A stretch of 64,000 nucleotides of DNA from Prosopocoilus inquinatus (GCA_036172665.1 CM069871.1:61130713-61194712), one strand, 5' to 3'. Counted from the stretch's first letter, positions 21,600-32,268 are shown. The notes: generated from the sequence alone by a model not told the origin. Program-made: numbers and translations.

Positions 21600-23270
21600 T
21601 TTTGTAACCAGACGGACCGTAATCAAAACAAGGAAGGCACTTTAAAATAAAACCAAATTACGAATGAAATAAACAAATTCAGATTCTACGCCATGGGAAT
21701 GTACAGGGTGACTACGCGACAATTCCTGCCCCCTTTAACTCCTTTATTTTTGATTTCAGGAAAAAATGTTTAATACAAAACTTATAGGAACTAATTCAAA
21801 GTTTCTCCGCGTGCTCACAGAAAAACAATTGATGGTGGGATAAACGAGATATAAACTAAACTTAATTTTTTTTTTAATGGAACGCCCTGTATATTATTAC
21901 GATTTTCGATTCTAAATTAAATTCTACTGAGACTACGTACATAATAAAACCAATAATGTAGAAGGTGTCTATAAAATAATTCCTATTTAATTTATTTTAT
22001 TGTTGAATTTTAGAACTAGAAAATTTGAATAATGATTCTTTTATACTAAGAGACGTGAATCAAAACATGTTAAAAAGATTTACGCTTTGCGTAAAAAAAA
22101 TTGATGCTTTGAATGTGTTTTACGTTAAATTTTTAATCATTTTTTAAAATTCAATTTTTCCGAAATATTTTTTGTTTCTAGTTAAAAAGTTAATTTTTAG
22201 AAAACATGTAAATCGATTTAATATGTTAATGGTAAAATTTTATTCAATGTTATTTTATTTAAAACCAAAACTTCGTTTATTTTTTTTGGGTATCCGACAC
22301 TCATTTGTTTGTTGAGTATCTGTAGCAGTACTGAAATAAATTCTACAACTTTTTTTATCCTTTTTTCTTTCTAAAATAAAAAATAAAAAAATTATGCTGG
22401 AATTATTTTATACACATCTTCTACATTATTAGTTTCATTATACATATAGTCCCATTAGAATTTTATTTCGAAATACAGGTGTTCCATTTAAAAAATCTTA
22501 AGTTTAGTTTATATCTTTTTTATCCGACCATCAATTGTTTTTCTGTGACCACACAGAGAAACTTTGAATTAGGCCCTTTAAGTTTTGTATTAAACATTTT
22601 TTCCTGTAATCAAAAATAAAAGAGTTAAAGGGGGTAGGAATTCTCGCGTAGTCACCTTGTACGAACGTCAGGCCCAATCATGAGTAAGTAGGAGAGCATA
22701 TAAGTACATAATTTTATTTCTCAATATTTCGTGTATTTTTAAAAATCGCAAAAAAAAGTCTAAATACTGAAAACATATTAACGACAGATATCAACAACCC
22801 AATAACATTGAAAAGAGAATTAAACAGCGCGTCTAATAATGGTAAACGTTATACGGAATTCCATAAAAAAAAATTAGTTGTCATAATTTGAATATTCTCA
22901 AGTTTATTAATTTTCTTGCAAGAACTTACGTTGCTGGAATTTTTCCTTGATGGTGCAACTGAAAAAGCGTTTCAAGACGAAACTTCTGCAAAAACCACAA
23001 GTCTCTAACTTCATTTGTTCGGAAAATATTTGCATTTGTTTGAAGTACCGCAAGAGCGATATTTTTTTTAAACAATTGAATAACATAAAACCGGTTTAGA
23101 TTAAAGCCTATGTAAGATACACAAAGTCATATTAAAATTCACTCTAAAATCTAAAAATGTAAAAATATATAGGTCATTCCTTTTAAAATAATGAAGTGAC
23201 CTAAGGCCCAGACTAAAGGGAACACTCTGTATACATCAAACTAATTTTAAAATATGCTCCACATGAGACA
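21600..23270. repeat. Duplicated segment, occupied copy (partner 29392-30125)
   Basis: 21605-21703 plus 22660-23270 matches 29392-30125 almost base for base (GTAACCAGACGGACCGTAAT onward). The difference is the 956-bp element at 21704-22659, present only here. Confidence 0.9.
21704..22659. mobile_element. 956-bp TIR element, TA TSD, empty site known
   Basis: Ends CAGGGTGACTACGCGACAAT and its inverse (CGCGTAGTCACCTTG). Inverted arms of about 190 bp (21704-21895 and 22475-22659) carry CATTTTTTCCTGAAATCAAA-type sequence and ATGGAACGCCCTGTA. Flanking TA at 21702-21703 and 22660-22661; the duplicate at 29490-29491 has a single TA. No coding capacity. Confidence 0.88.
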
Positions 23271-23360
23271 GTGAAAGTTTCATTTGAAACATTTTTTCAT
23301 AAAATTACTAACTAGAGAGATATGAGAGAATCCATCTTAGGTGGAACACCCTGTATAATT
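23225..23360. mobile_element. Short element with ACTCTGTATA/CCCTGTATAA ends
   Basis: GGGAACACTCTGTATACATC near 23219 and GGTGGAACACCCTGTATAAT near 23340 bracket about 120 bp. The left part is shared with 30050-30120. Its boundaries are uncertain. Confidence 0.35.
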
Positions 23361-23469
23361 ACAAATGTTACCGTAGAGTCGATGCAAAGAAAAAATATAC
23401 AATGCGATCAGTAGTGACTGTCCACGCCTCTATTTTAATTTTTAGGTATTATATGACGCTTATGTACTT

Positions 23470-24440
23470 CGAGTATCGTTTGTTCATTTCATATTTTTTC
23501 TTTCTCTTCTGTTTTTTTTTGTTTTTGTTTTAACAAATTGATGTTTTGCATTTTACTTACGGTTCTTTTATTTTGTTTTACCCTTTTGTTACCTGCCATT
23601 TTCTTGACTTGCAAAAGTTTCCAGGCGGAAAATCATTTATTTTTCGACCATCCATTCTTCTTTTGTTTTTCCCTTGTTTTCCGCATTGTTCTGTTTTTAA
23701 TCGAATTGGTTTTCGCATTTTATTGACTCCATTTTGCAGTTCTCTTTTGTTTCCTACGAGTTTGTTTTTATTTGCAGAAGCTTTCCTCGATTTTCTCTTT
23801 TTTTCTCCTATTTTTTTTTTAATTCAGCTCTCTTGTTTATTTTTATCAAATTAATTTTTTTCCTAGTTGTGTTTTGTTTCCTACTAGTTAGTTTCTTTTA
23901 ATTTTTCGTCTGGTTATTCATTTGGTTTTTTGTTCTTTTGTTTTTTTCTTTTCTTTTTAAATTCAGCTCTTGTATTTTTCTTTTGTTTATTTTTATCAAA
24001 TTAATTTTTTTCCTTGTTCTATTTTGTTTCCTGCTAGTTAGTTTTTTTTTTTAATTTGTCGTTTGGGTATTCATTTGGTTTTTTGTTCTTTTGTTTTTTT
24101 CTTTTCTTTTTAAATTCAGCTCTTGTATTTTTCTTTTGTTTATTTTTATCAAATTAATTTTTTTCCTTGTTCTATTTTGTTTCCTGCTAGTTAGTTTTTT
24201 TTTAATTTGTCGTTTGGGTATTCATTTGTTTTTTTGTTCTTTTGTTTTTTCTGTTCTTTACGCTTTCTTTTTAAATTCAATTTTTCTTTTGTTTATTTTT
24301 ATCAAATAATTTTTTTTTCGTAGTTCTGTTTTGTTTTCTACAAGTTAATTAGTTTGTTTTTCTGTTCTTTATACTTATGTACTATGGATTTCTCCTTTGC
24401 TTTTATTATCGAATTGATTTTTCGCATTTTAATGGCGCCT
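23470..24440 (+). repeat. Pyrimidine-rich tract with ~151-bp tandem units
   Basis: Extremely T-rich on the plus strand. ATTCAGCTCTTGTATTTTTC recurs at 23963 and 24114, with a third, degraded unit near 24274, giving a ~151-bp period over about 23800-24340. Open frames here are hydrophobic products of poly-T and not credible proteins. Confidence 0.8.
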
Positions 24441-24990
24441 TTTCTTTTTACGCCTGCCCCGCACGGTCGTCAGAACCGGCCCTGCTTGCGTTACAGAATG
24501 TTACCGCAGTTTCTCGTTCGTTCGCGTTCATTTCCAGCATATTAGAGAAAACAGAGATCTACCAAAAAAGCCGAACCACTCACCAGCTCGCCAGTGGAGT
24601 AGTTAGAAGTTAGCAAGCGAAGCGTCCATACATTGAATAGTAGAAGTGTTATTTGATAGATAAGTGTTGCAGCTCATTACTATTTGTGTTTTTAATTGTG
24701 TAAAGCGACAATTTGTAATTATAGTGTTCTGATTTTAATTTATGAACCCCCAATTCGTAACAATACTAATCGTGAAACTCTAACCCAACGTTCTGACGTC
24801 CATATTTTTTTAATGATGGCGATTTAATGATGGTTATTCAATATTTTTTATGAGTACTGTAATTACTTAATCAAGTTAATTAATTGTAATTACTTAATCA
24901 AGTTAGTCGATGTCACAATAATAATTGTCATAACGTCCAGTTAAGTTTGTAATATAACAAGATTTTGTGAGAGTTCTCAAATAAGTAAGT
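24441..24990 (+). promoter_or_regulatory. Probable 5' region and non-coding first exon of the plus Ly6 copy
   Basis: A GC-richer patch (24450-24620) is followed by sequence that, from about 24820, is the inverse of 31230-31830 near the intact Ly6 gene. AATAA|GTAAGTATT at 24985 is a strong donor, and TATTACAG at about 25142-25149 an acceptor, implying a 5'UTR exon and a ~165-bp intron. No TATA box was identified. Confidence 0.35.
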
Positions 24991-26640
24991 ATTATCGTCA
25001 TTGCCAACCAACAACACTTTCCTTGCACCACCTACTCTAATCTGATTTTTATTTATTGCTCACTTTTCATTTGATCTTTTTGGAATTTTTTGTTCCGTTC
25101 TGTTCTGGTTGCTTAACAACTAATTGCAATTGATCTCATAATATTACAGGTTAAGGCCGACGCGCACTTAGCCTACCCGGTCGGCAGCGCACAGGTCCAC
25201 GCCGGCCGTCAAAAATTAGAAGTAACAGTAACAGTAAATGACAAAATTCTATGCACTTGAGCAATGAATATTGGTATTCTTTCAAATTTAAACAAATATG
25301 GATGCTCATTTAGATCTTGATTAGATTGTGATTGTGGCGCTATTATGTGAAGAGGAAGAAGAAAAGCTGAAAAATAATGATAGGAAGTGTAAGTCCCCAA
25401 GCAGCAAGGTGTCGTCTTTAAAATCGGTCATCATTTACGTCGAATGACCAATGTCAATGACGTATTAAAGACGTAAAAATGACGGGCAAATGTCACAGCC
25501 CGGCGACGTCGTTTTTGTACGTCAAACAGTCGTGTATTTCTGACGTCATTTTTAATTGCATAAGTAACCAAAAAACTAAATTATATTTTAATTTTTATTC
25601 AAATATCTGTACATATGTATAACATATACCTACGAACAATAAATAAATAATATTTTAAATACATTCATACATATTTTGTAAAATTCTAAATAAAAATAAA
25701 ATAAAAAGCTATTACTAAACAGTTTGATTCTACTCTATAGTGAAATGAAATAATTGAATTAAGAAAACGAAAAAGAAAAATGCCCAAGTCCTATCTCAAG
25801 GACCATTAAAATATGAATATAACAGGTTATGAAATATGAGTTACCAATACCCATCTTCTTTACACAGTTTGCTAATAACTAAAACAATAAATACCTAAAG
25901 CAAGTACACGTACAAGTAGATTAGTTAGCTAATACATAATAAATTAACGCTTAAAAACGAATTGCACTAAACTTAAGCACCACGGGCACTACGATTACGA
26001 TATGCAAGAACAATGTACCAATGTCGAGTGTCGGCGCATGCGTCGCGTACCCTGTAACAGAAGTCTAGTAAATTTCTTATGTATTAAAATGGCATTAATT
26101 CATAAATTCAATCATGTTTATAATTTATATTTTCCTACAAAATCTAATATTTTGTCAAATCTATAACTAAATTTATTATCGAAACGAAACTTAAAATTAG
26201 TGTTAAATTTATGTCATTAAACTGACGTTCTACTCACGTGATTTTTAAACGTCAAATTTTAAACAAAATTTTTACGAAAAAATGACGTTTAAAACTGGTC
26301 ATTCGACGTCCTTGACCAATTTTCACCAAATAATGACGTGATAAAAATGACTGCTTGCTGCTTGGGCGATAATCGAGGTTTGTCTGGCAAATCAATCGTG
26401 TTTATATGAAGTCTTTGAGGTACCTTCTCTTAAAATGCTACATAAAGTACGAAGAGATTGCGTTTATGGCAGAAAATATTCACCATGGCACAATTTATTG
26501 AAGATATGTTACACGGATCTTTGTAACTCCGCATCGATTAAATTTGAGTTCAATGTAAGACCACCACCAGTAGCAGTAAAGTCTGCGTTATGCTTTAACT
26601 TGTATGTTATATTTTCATGAAGATGTTAACAACATAATTG
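24820..26640 (+). pseudogene. Ly6-like gene copy, 5' CDS lost
   Basis: Inverted duplicate of 27812-28237 and its surroundings. The acceptor region (ATAATATTACAGG, 25149) is kept. Just after it the match stops, and 25155-26367 is unrelated DNA including a MITE. The coding match resumes at about 26370 with CLANQSC and continues CVYGRKYSPWHN, CYTDLCNSASIKFE to ALCFNLYVIFS and a stop at about 26620. The signal peptide and first half of the three-finger domain are absent, so it cannot give a normal Ly6 protein. Confidence 0.75.
25396..26367. mobile_element. ~970-bp MITE inside the Ly6 pseudogene
   Basis: TIRs: CCCCAAGCAGCAAGG at the left and the inverse of GCCCAAGCAGCAAGCAGTCA at the right, followed inward by GACGT-rich inverted sequence (GTCGAATGACCAATG and TCATTCGACGTCCTTGACC). 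The interior is AT-rich and non-coding. No clear target duplication, so the superfamily is unknown. Confidence 0.75.
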
Positions 26641-28110
26641 AAAAATTGTAACGAATTAAGAAGTGTAATAGAGAAAACAAAAATGCGAAATTTTATTTTT
26701 CTAAGTCCCTTGGGACACGGTGATATTTCTTGTATCAAATCTATAAAAAAAAACCGACAAAGAAATGTCGAATCAAGCATGATCGATTTTAAATTTTCGC
26801 CTTGTTTAATCATGAAAGGTTATTAAGAAAACTTGTTAAAAAATAATTCCAATTCCCAAATTTGGGCGAAAAATTTTGATTTTTAATTATTTGATTAACA
26901 GCAACATTTGGCTAGCTTTCTTTATAACTTTTTGTGATTAAACAAGGTCTAATATAATGAAATTGGATTGAACCACAAACAGTTTTTAAAACTGTATACG
27001 TATTTCGGCAGCTATGCTGCCAACTTCACCAGATGACTTCTTAATCACAAGAGAAGTGACCGTGTCGTGCTTATCGCTACTTTATACACTACACGCGTTC
27101 CGTTCCAATGAAGCGTACGCTCCAAAGAAGCGAGCGCCTCACCGGTTTGCGTCAATCAAGTCAAGCAACACGGAGCCTCCCAAAGGCTCATGATCGTTGT
27201 TCATTAAATCTCCCTAATTTTTGTGTACGAAAATGGTTTCAAAACCGTTTAATTCGCTGTTGCTTGACGTTGCTTTCTTTTACTAACCTATGATTGTTTA
27301 AATCTATTTTATTTTATCACTTTTGATAAAGCAAATAATTATATTTGCGAAACGACAAGTAAGTCAAGAAATTACTATTTTAGCTCGTTTTTAAAAAGCT
27401 TTTTTATTTGTTTCATATCCTCTGCAATTCTCACGAGCAAGAACTATCAAAAAAAGAAGAAGAATCCTAGGACATAGAACTATCGGCGTAACGTTACTTT
27501 CTACACTAAGAACGTTTAACCGGAAACATTACGTCTGATAAAATAACATTCACACAATGTTGATATGTATAACATTTTTTTGCTTAGCGGGGCGGATACG
27601 GATATGGATGCGAGTATCCGGAACATCACTAGTTACCATGTTGTAAGTTTATTGGTTTACTCGACATTTCTCTATCGGTTTTTTTTTTTAAATTTGATAC
27701 CAGAAATATCATCGTGTTCCATGGGCCTTAGAAAAATAAAATTTCGCATTTTTGTTTTCTCTATTACACTTCTTAATTCGTTACAATTTTTCAATTATGT
27801 TGCTAACATCTTCATGAAAATATAACATACAAGTTAAAGCATAACATGAAAATCATGCCTGATAGAGTCGCTTGTCCAGACGATACTTCTCCTGGTTCTG
27901 GTGGTCTTGCATTCGCGTCAAATTCCATCCGTGCGATGTTACAAAGATCCGTGTCACATATTGTCAGTAAAAGGTGTAATCGTGAAAATTTTCTGTCATA
28001 AACGCAATCTCTTCGTACTTTATACAGCATGCTAAGAGAAGGTACCCGAAAGATTTCACGTGAACACGATTGATTTGCCAGACAATCCTCGATCATCCAG
28101 TGCATTGGTA
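26380..28110. repeat. Inverted duplication carrying the two Ly6 copies
   Basis: 26380-26780 is the inverse of about 27660-28110. The shared sequence runs from the coding region through the 3' flank (GAAATTTTATTTTTCTAAG, ACATTTC near 26766 and 27665). The spacer is about 880 bp. The outer arms continue at 24820-25150 versus 28240-28354 and 31231-31830, interrupted there by later insertions. Confidence 0.85.
26994..27034 (-). ncRNA. Hammerhead-like motif, core base changed
   Basis: On the minus strand: CTGGTGA (consensus CUGANGA, with A6 changed to G), then AGTT, stem II GGCAGC/GCTGCC with an ATA loop, GAAA, and palindromic stem III ATACGTAT, the same as at 7690-7697. Stem I pairing is not convincing. 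Probably a decayed or inactive relative from a Penelope-like terminal repeat. Confidence 0.45.
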
Positions 28111-28237
28111 ATATCCAGCACGATGAATTCGGCGTTGTATGGTTTGCAGTGCAGCTATAGCATCTCAATGCTTGCGTCCAAGAAAAGACGATTGTAAGGC
28201 ACAGAATACCAAAAATTAATTTTGCCATAAGTGACAT
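27812..28237 (-). CDS. Ly6/uPAR three-finger protein, secreted, probably GPI-anchored
   Basis: 141 residues in one coding exon that begins three codons' length after the acceptor TATTACAG|GCTA. Residues 1-23 are a signal peptide (KLIFGILCLTIVFSWTQA). The mature chain starts LRCYSC and has eight cysteines (26, 29, 40, 52, 58, 78, 94, 99) ending CDTDLCN, the Ly6 signature. Residues 119-127 (SSGQATLSG) offer small residues for GPI attachment before a hydrophobic tail (122-141). Insect members of this family include quiver/sleepless and septate-junction proteins; I cannot say which this is. The ORF is intact, but its 5' intron now holds a hAT-like element and the upstream donor is weak. Confidence 0.85.
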   Translation of the reverse strand: MSLMAKLIFGILCLTIVFSWTQALRCYSCTANHTTPNSSCWILPMHWMIEDCLANQSCSREIFRVPSLSMLYKVRRDCVYDRKFSRLHLLLTICDTDLCNIARMEFDANARPPEPGEVSSGQATLSGMIFMLCFNLYVIFS

Positions 28238-28354
28238 TAGCCTGTAATATTACGAGATCAATTGCAATTAGTTGTTAAGCAACCAGAACGGAACAAAAAT
28301 TCAAGAAAAATCAAATAAAAAGTGAGCAATAAATAAAAATCAGATTAGAGTAGG

Positions 28355-29320
28355 CATAGGCGCCGCTTCGTCGGGTGCAAGGGCCCCGTGCACCTGACAA
28401 ATGATTTTGTTGGGTGCAAAAATATTAGAGAGCACCCGACAAAGTAGTGTCTTTTTGTTTAGTCGATTCAAGGAAGCAGAAATTATAATTTAACGCAGAG
28501 TTTATTTGACGTTCCACAGTGTCAAAAAAAAACACCATAATTAACCGGATTACTAGAAATTCACAAATTGTTTAAAATATTGTTGGCTCTTCCTGGTTCA
28601 TCGTCCAAAGCAAGAATACAACAAGCTTACAGCGTTTTCTATTGACGATGTGCACGTCCTCAATAGAAAACGCTATAGGCATGTTGTATTCTTCTGTAGA
28701 AAACGCTATTAGTGTATTTTGTATTACTTATTCACAAATCGAAAAGCCACTACCTGTTGCATTATGTTGATATAAAACACAAGTCCTCTGTAAAATATTA
28801 TCAAAATACTAAGCAGGGATGAGGAGAGAGTTCTCTTTCCTTCTCCCTGTTGGTACGATATTTGAAGTTTCATATCGTGTCAAGGTATTTGTCAAATCAA
28901 TTTTAATACTTATCTTCAGGGATAAGAAATCGGCCCACTTGCTCCGCGAACAGTACGAAAATTTACTATTTGGACTGTATTAGTCCGTGCCCAGAGTAAC
29001 TCCTGCGGAGTGCGACCGCTGGTACTGTAACCCTTCCCCTCCCACTCAATAGCAATTTAAATGCATCAGAACCGCGGAAGGAGTAAGTAGTACATTCGGT
29101 GTAAAAAGTGTCCAACACTAAATAGACCGAATTCTTTCCCTTGCTTATCTTATTATCTTATTCACATTCATGTTCGTCTTAAGGATCCTTTTCAGTGTCA
29201 AGCAAATAAAAAAACAATATGTTTTCACTGTTAAAATGAAAGAAGCACTCATCAACCATTAATCTATCGTAATTATTAAAAATTCAGAACTCATAACCTT
29301 GTCATATATGTATTTCATAT
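28355..29320. other. hAT-like interior, no gene seen
   Basis: Contains short repeats (AGAAAACGCTAT near 28630-28710 in both orientations around ATTCTT) but no recognisable protein. Confidence 0.4.
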
Positions 29321-29324
29321 ACTT

Positions 29325-30195
29325 GTCACTTTGTTATCGAATCTCTAACTAGGATGCCGTTGCCAGTTGTATCGTGCCTTCAATTGAATTCGTAACCAGA
29401 CGGACCGTAATCAAAACAAGGAAGGCACTTTAAAATAAAACCAAATTACGAATGAAATAAACAAATTCAGATTCTAAGCCATGGGAATGTACGAACGTCA
29501 GGCCCAATCATGAATAATTAGGAAAGCATACAAGTACATAATTTTATTGCTCAATATTTCGTGTATTTTTAAAAATCGCAAAGAAAAGTCTAAATACTGA
29601 AAACATATTAACGACAGATATCAACAACCCAATAACATTGAAAAGAGAATTAAATAGCGCCTCTAATAATGATAAAAGTTATATGGCATTCCATTAAAAA
29701 AAATAGTTATCATAGTTTGCGTATTCTCAAGTTTATTAATTTTCTTGCAAGAACTTACGTTGCTGGAATTTTTCCTTGATGGTGCAACTGAAAAAGCGTT
29801 TCAAGACGAAACTTCTGCAAAAACCACAAGTCTCTAACTTAATTTGTTCGGAAGATATTTGCATTTGTTTGAAGTACCGCAAGAGCGATATTTTTTTTAA
29901 ACAATTGAATAACATAAAACCGGTTTAGATTAGAGCCTATGTAAGATACACAGTCACATTAAAATTCACTCTAAAATCTAAAAATGTAAAAATATATAGG
30001 TCATTCCTTTTAAAATAATGAAGTGACCTAACGTCCAGACTAAAGGGAACACTCTGTATACGTCAAACTAATTTTAAAATATGCTCCACATGAGACAGTG
30101 AAAGTTTCATTTGAAACATTTTTTACTTGTCACTTTGTTATCGAATCTCTAACTAGGATGCCGTTGCCAGTTGTATCGTGCCTTCAATTGAATTC
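29325..30195. repeat. Segment flanked by a ~67-bp direct repeat; empty-site copy of the 21.6-kb duplication
   Basis: ACTTGTCACTTTGTTATCGA through CCTTCAATTGAATTC occurs at 29325-29391 and again at 30126-30195. Between the two lies 29392-30125, the copy of 21605-23270 lacking the 956-bp element. The repeat's last 19 bp are the first bases of the TIR at 30178, so the segment interrupts a transposon end. Confidence 0.85.
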
Positions 30196-31113
30196 CTCAT
30201 TAAAGTAAGCTGTGATTTTCGTACGAAGTTGGCGACACAATTCTAGAGAAAACAATTGTCATTAACTGTCAGTACTAATCATAACATCAAATAAAAACAC
30301 AACATTAAAGTTTAAAGTAGATGCTCATAGTGCTCTCCTTCAGCTTGAATACATAAGCGTACTCTGCGTTTCATGTTTTCAAACCCGTTTGCTAAGTGTT
30401 CGGGGGTTATGTTAGCACACACATCTGTAATGCCCGCACGAAGTTCTTCGATTGTGTGACGCGTAGTTCTAAAAACTGTTTTTCATGTGCGAATAAATGA
30501 AGTAATCCATAATTGTGAGATCTGGAGACCTTGCAGGAAAATTCACAATCCGATTATCGAAAAACTACTGCGGGAAAGTCATTGTTTGATGAACTGTGTG
30601 GGCAGTAGCATTATCTTGCTGAAAAAACCCTTCTGTAAGTTCATCATCATGTTCATTCATTAATGAAAGGTTCTAATAATTCATTTCGGTATCTTTCAGC
30701 AGTTACTGAGTCGTTAAAAAATATTGGTCCGATGATACGCTTTCTTGACACTGCTAGCCAAACATCAATTTTTAATGGATGTAATGGAGTTTCCACAAAT
30801 TCATGGGAATTTTCTGCTGACCATATTCTCATATTCTGTTTATTTAAATACCCTGGGAGTAATAGCAAAATTAGGAAACTGCTGTCGAAACTTCTGTAGA
30901 CACTGATTAATTGAATAAACTAACTGTCCGTTTTCTATTCTACCGGTTTGAAAATAACTTTCAACAATAAATATTTTCTGCTGTAATTCTAACATTTTGA
31001 ATTAATTGAAAATACAAAGTGTCAATTGGACAGCTATCAGTGCTGCAAATCTTAGGAAAAAAAAAACAGTGAAATCATAGCCCACTTTAATGAGGAATTC
31101 AATTGAAGGCACG
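30178..31113 (-). mobile_element. Tc3/DUF4817-type transposon remnant
   Basis: TIRs GTGCCTTCAATTGAATTCCT (30178) and its inverse (31095-31113), with further similarity inward (TCATTAAAGT, TGTGATTT). It encloses a broken transposase on the minus strand. Confidence 0.75.
30320..30900 (-). pseudogene. Tc3/DUF4817-type transposase fragments
   Basis: The minus-strand open frame 30868-30653 reads GYLNKQNMRIWSAENSHEFV, then PLHPLKIDVW and RRIIGPIFF-like KRIIGPIFFNDSVTAERY: the middle of an insect DDE transposase, just after the first catalytic Asp and before the second. Downstream (30470-30320) is the C-terminal region (ITPEHLANGFENMKRRV, CIQAEGEHYEHLL) in other frames. The N-terminus and the central catalytic part are missing. 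Confidence 0.75.
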
Positions 31114-31377
31114 GTGTTTTTCATAAGGTAGTGGTCTTTTAATTTGCGAACAAATTATATTATACACATTATAAACTGAACTACCGACAAAAATTGCACC
31201 CGACAATATTTGCAAAATCCGGCGCCTATGAGAGTAGGTGGTGCAAGGAAAGTGTTGTTGGTTGGCAGTGACGATAACACTTATTTGAGAACTCTCACAA
31301 AATCTTGTTATATTACAAACTTAACTGGACGTTATGACAAATATTATGACATCGACTAACTTGATTAAGTAATTACA

Positions 31378-31754
31378 AAAAAAATTGTGCAAATCGTTTT
31401 TGATCGCAGTGACAACCTCGAGCAGCCTCTGCACAGCTGTTTCAGCGCTGCTTGGGGCTTCCTCAGCAGAGACGTAGCTCGACATTCCCACTGCTGACGT
31501 CTCTGACTGCTACGTTTCTGCTGACGAAGCCCCAAGCAGGGCTGAAACAGCTGTACAGAGGCTGCTCGAGGTTTTCCCTGCAATCAAAAACGATTTGCAC
31601 AAAATTTTTCTAAAAACTTTCATTATGCTTTGACAGCAAGCATGGCCGCTTTGCATGGGGGACTTATTAGGAGCAAATCTCGCTTCAATTTGTCTACCCT
31701 ACTGCAATGTCAGGTCAAAAAGCGATAGTAAGATGTCGCTATTTTATCTGTTCA
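31378..31754 (-). mobile_element. 377-bp foldback element, 12-bp TSD, copy 1
   Basis: Flanked by identical 12-bp repeats TAAGTAATTACA (31366-31377, 31755-31766); the plus Ly6 copy has the unoccupied site. The first 240 bp form a long hairpin: CCTCGAGCAGCCTCTGCACA and its inverse, arms of about 110 nt. The rest (AAGCATGGCCGC, GATAGTAAGATGTCGCT) is single-copy. There are no terminal inverted repeats, and an A/T run lies at the hairpin end, so it looks like a retroposed RNA rather than a cut-and-paste element. Confidence 0.7.
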
Positions 31755-31839
31755 TAAGTAATTACATTTAATTAACTTGATTAAGTAATTACAGTACTCA
31801 TAAAAAATATTGAATGTCTGGTTAAATGATTATAAACTC

Positions 31840-32260
31840 GAGCGATGTTTGTTGGCTGGGATAAATTGTAAAGCAATCATGAATTTTCAGTTGCACAGTC
31901 TATTTATTAATTTTTTTGTAGACGTTTGACAGCATATTCGCCGCTTCTTGGATACAATCTAAAAAACAAATGAATGTGTTTACGAACCACGAATTTACAA
32001 TCAGTTACTGAACATCGTCTTAGCTAAATGTAAAAGGGGACAAAACGAACACTTTAAAAAATGGTATCAGCAAATTACATTATGAAAACGTTAAGGGAAG
32101 CGAGCACAAGTTAACAAGCACCGATTATCAAACATGGTTTGAAAACAATAGAGCAATATCTAGTTTTTCTATATTTAAGAGAACAATGAATGTGTGAAGG
32201 AGGAAAAATACCTGTAAGCAGCAAGCCAACACCATCTATTTATTAATCTGTATAAACAAT
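31840..32260. other. No gene seen
   Basis: AT-rich sequence between the end of the Ly6 duplication and the Penelope-like element. Nothing recognised. Confidence 0.4.
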
Positions 32261-32268
32261 AAAGGAGA

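Larger units (their letters stand above)
28355..31230. mobile_element. 2876-bp hAT-like element, 8-bp TSD
   Basis: Ends CATAGGCGCCG (28355) and CGGCGCCTATG (31230); inside these come TCGGGTGCAA and TTGCACCCGAC. The exact 8-bp direct repeat AGAGTAGG flanks it (28347-28354 and 31231-31238), and the plus Ly6 copy has the uninterrupted site. An 8-bp TSD and CA..TG ends fit hAT. No hAT transposase is visible; the interior holds other repeats. Confidence 0.82.
28241..31281 (-). other. 5' intron of the Ly6 gene, enlarged by a hAT-like element
   Basis: By comparison with the plus copy (intron about 165 bp), this interval runs from AATAA|GTGTTATC at 31280 to the acceptor at 28241. The plus copy has GTAAGT at this donor; here GTAA is missing, leaving GTGTTA. 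Confidence 0.45.

Noticed and set aside
23538..24309. Hydrophobic ORFs that look like membrane proteins
   Set aside because: They are translations of poly-pyrimidine tandem repeats (Phe/Leu/Ser runs) and shift frame with the repeat.
24470..24620. CRISPR, tRNA or rRNA genes
   Set aside because: No regularly spaced short repeats with unique spacers, and no cloverleaf with A and B boxes, seen anywhere in the window.
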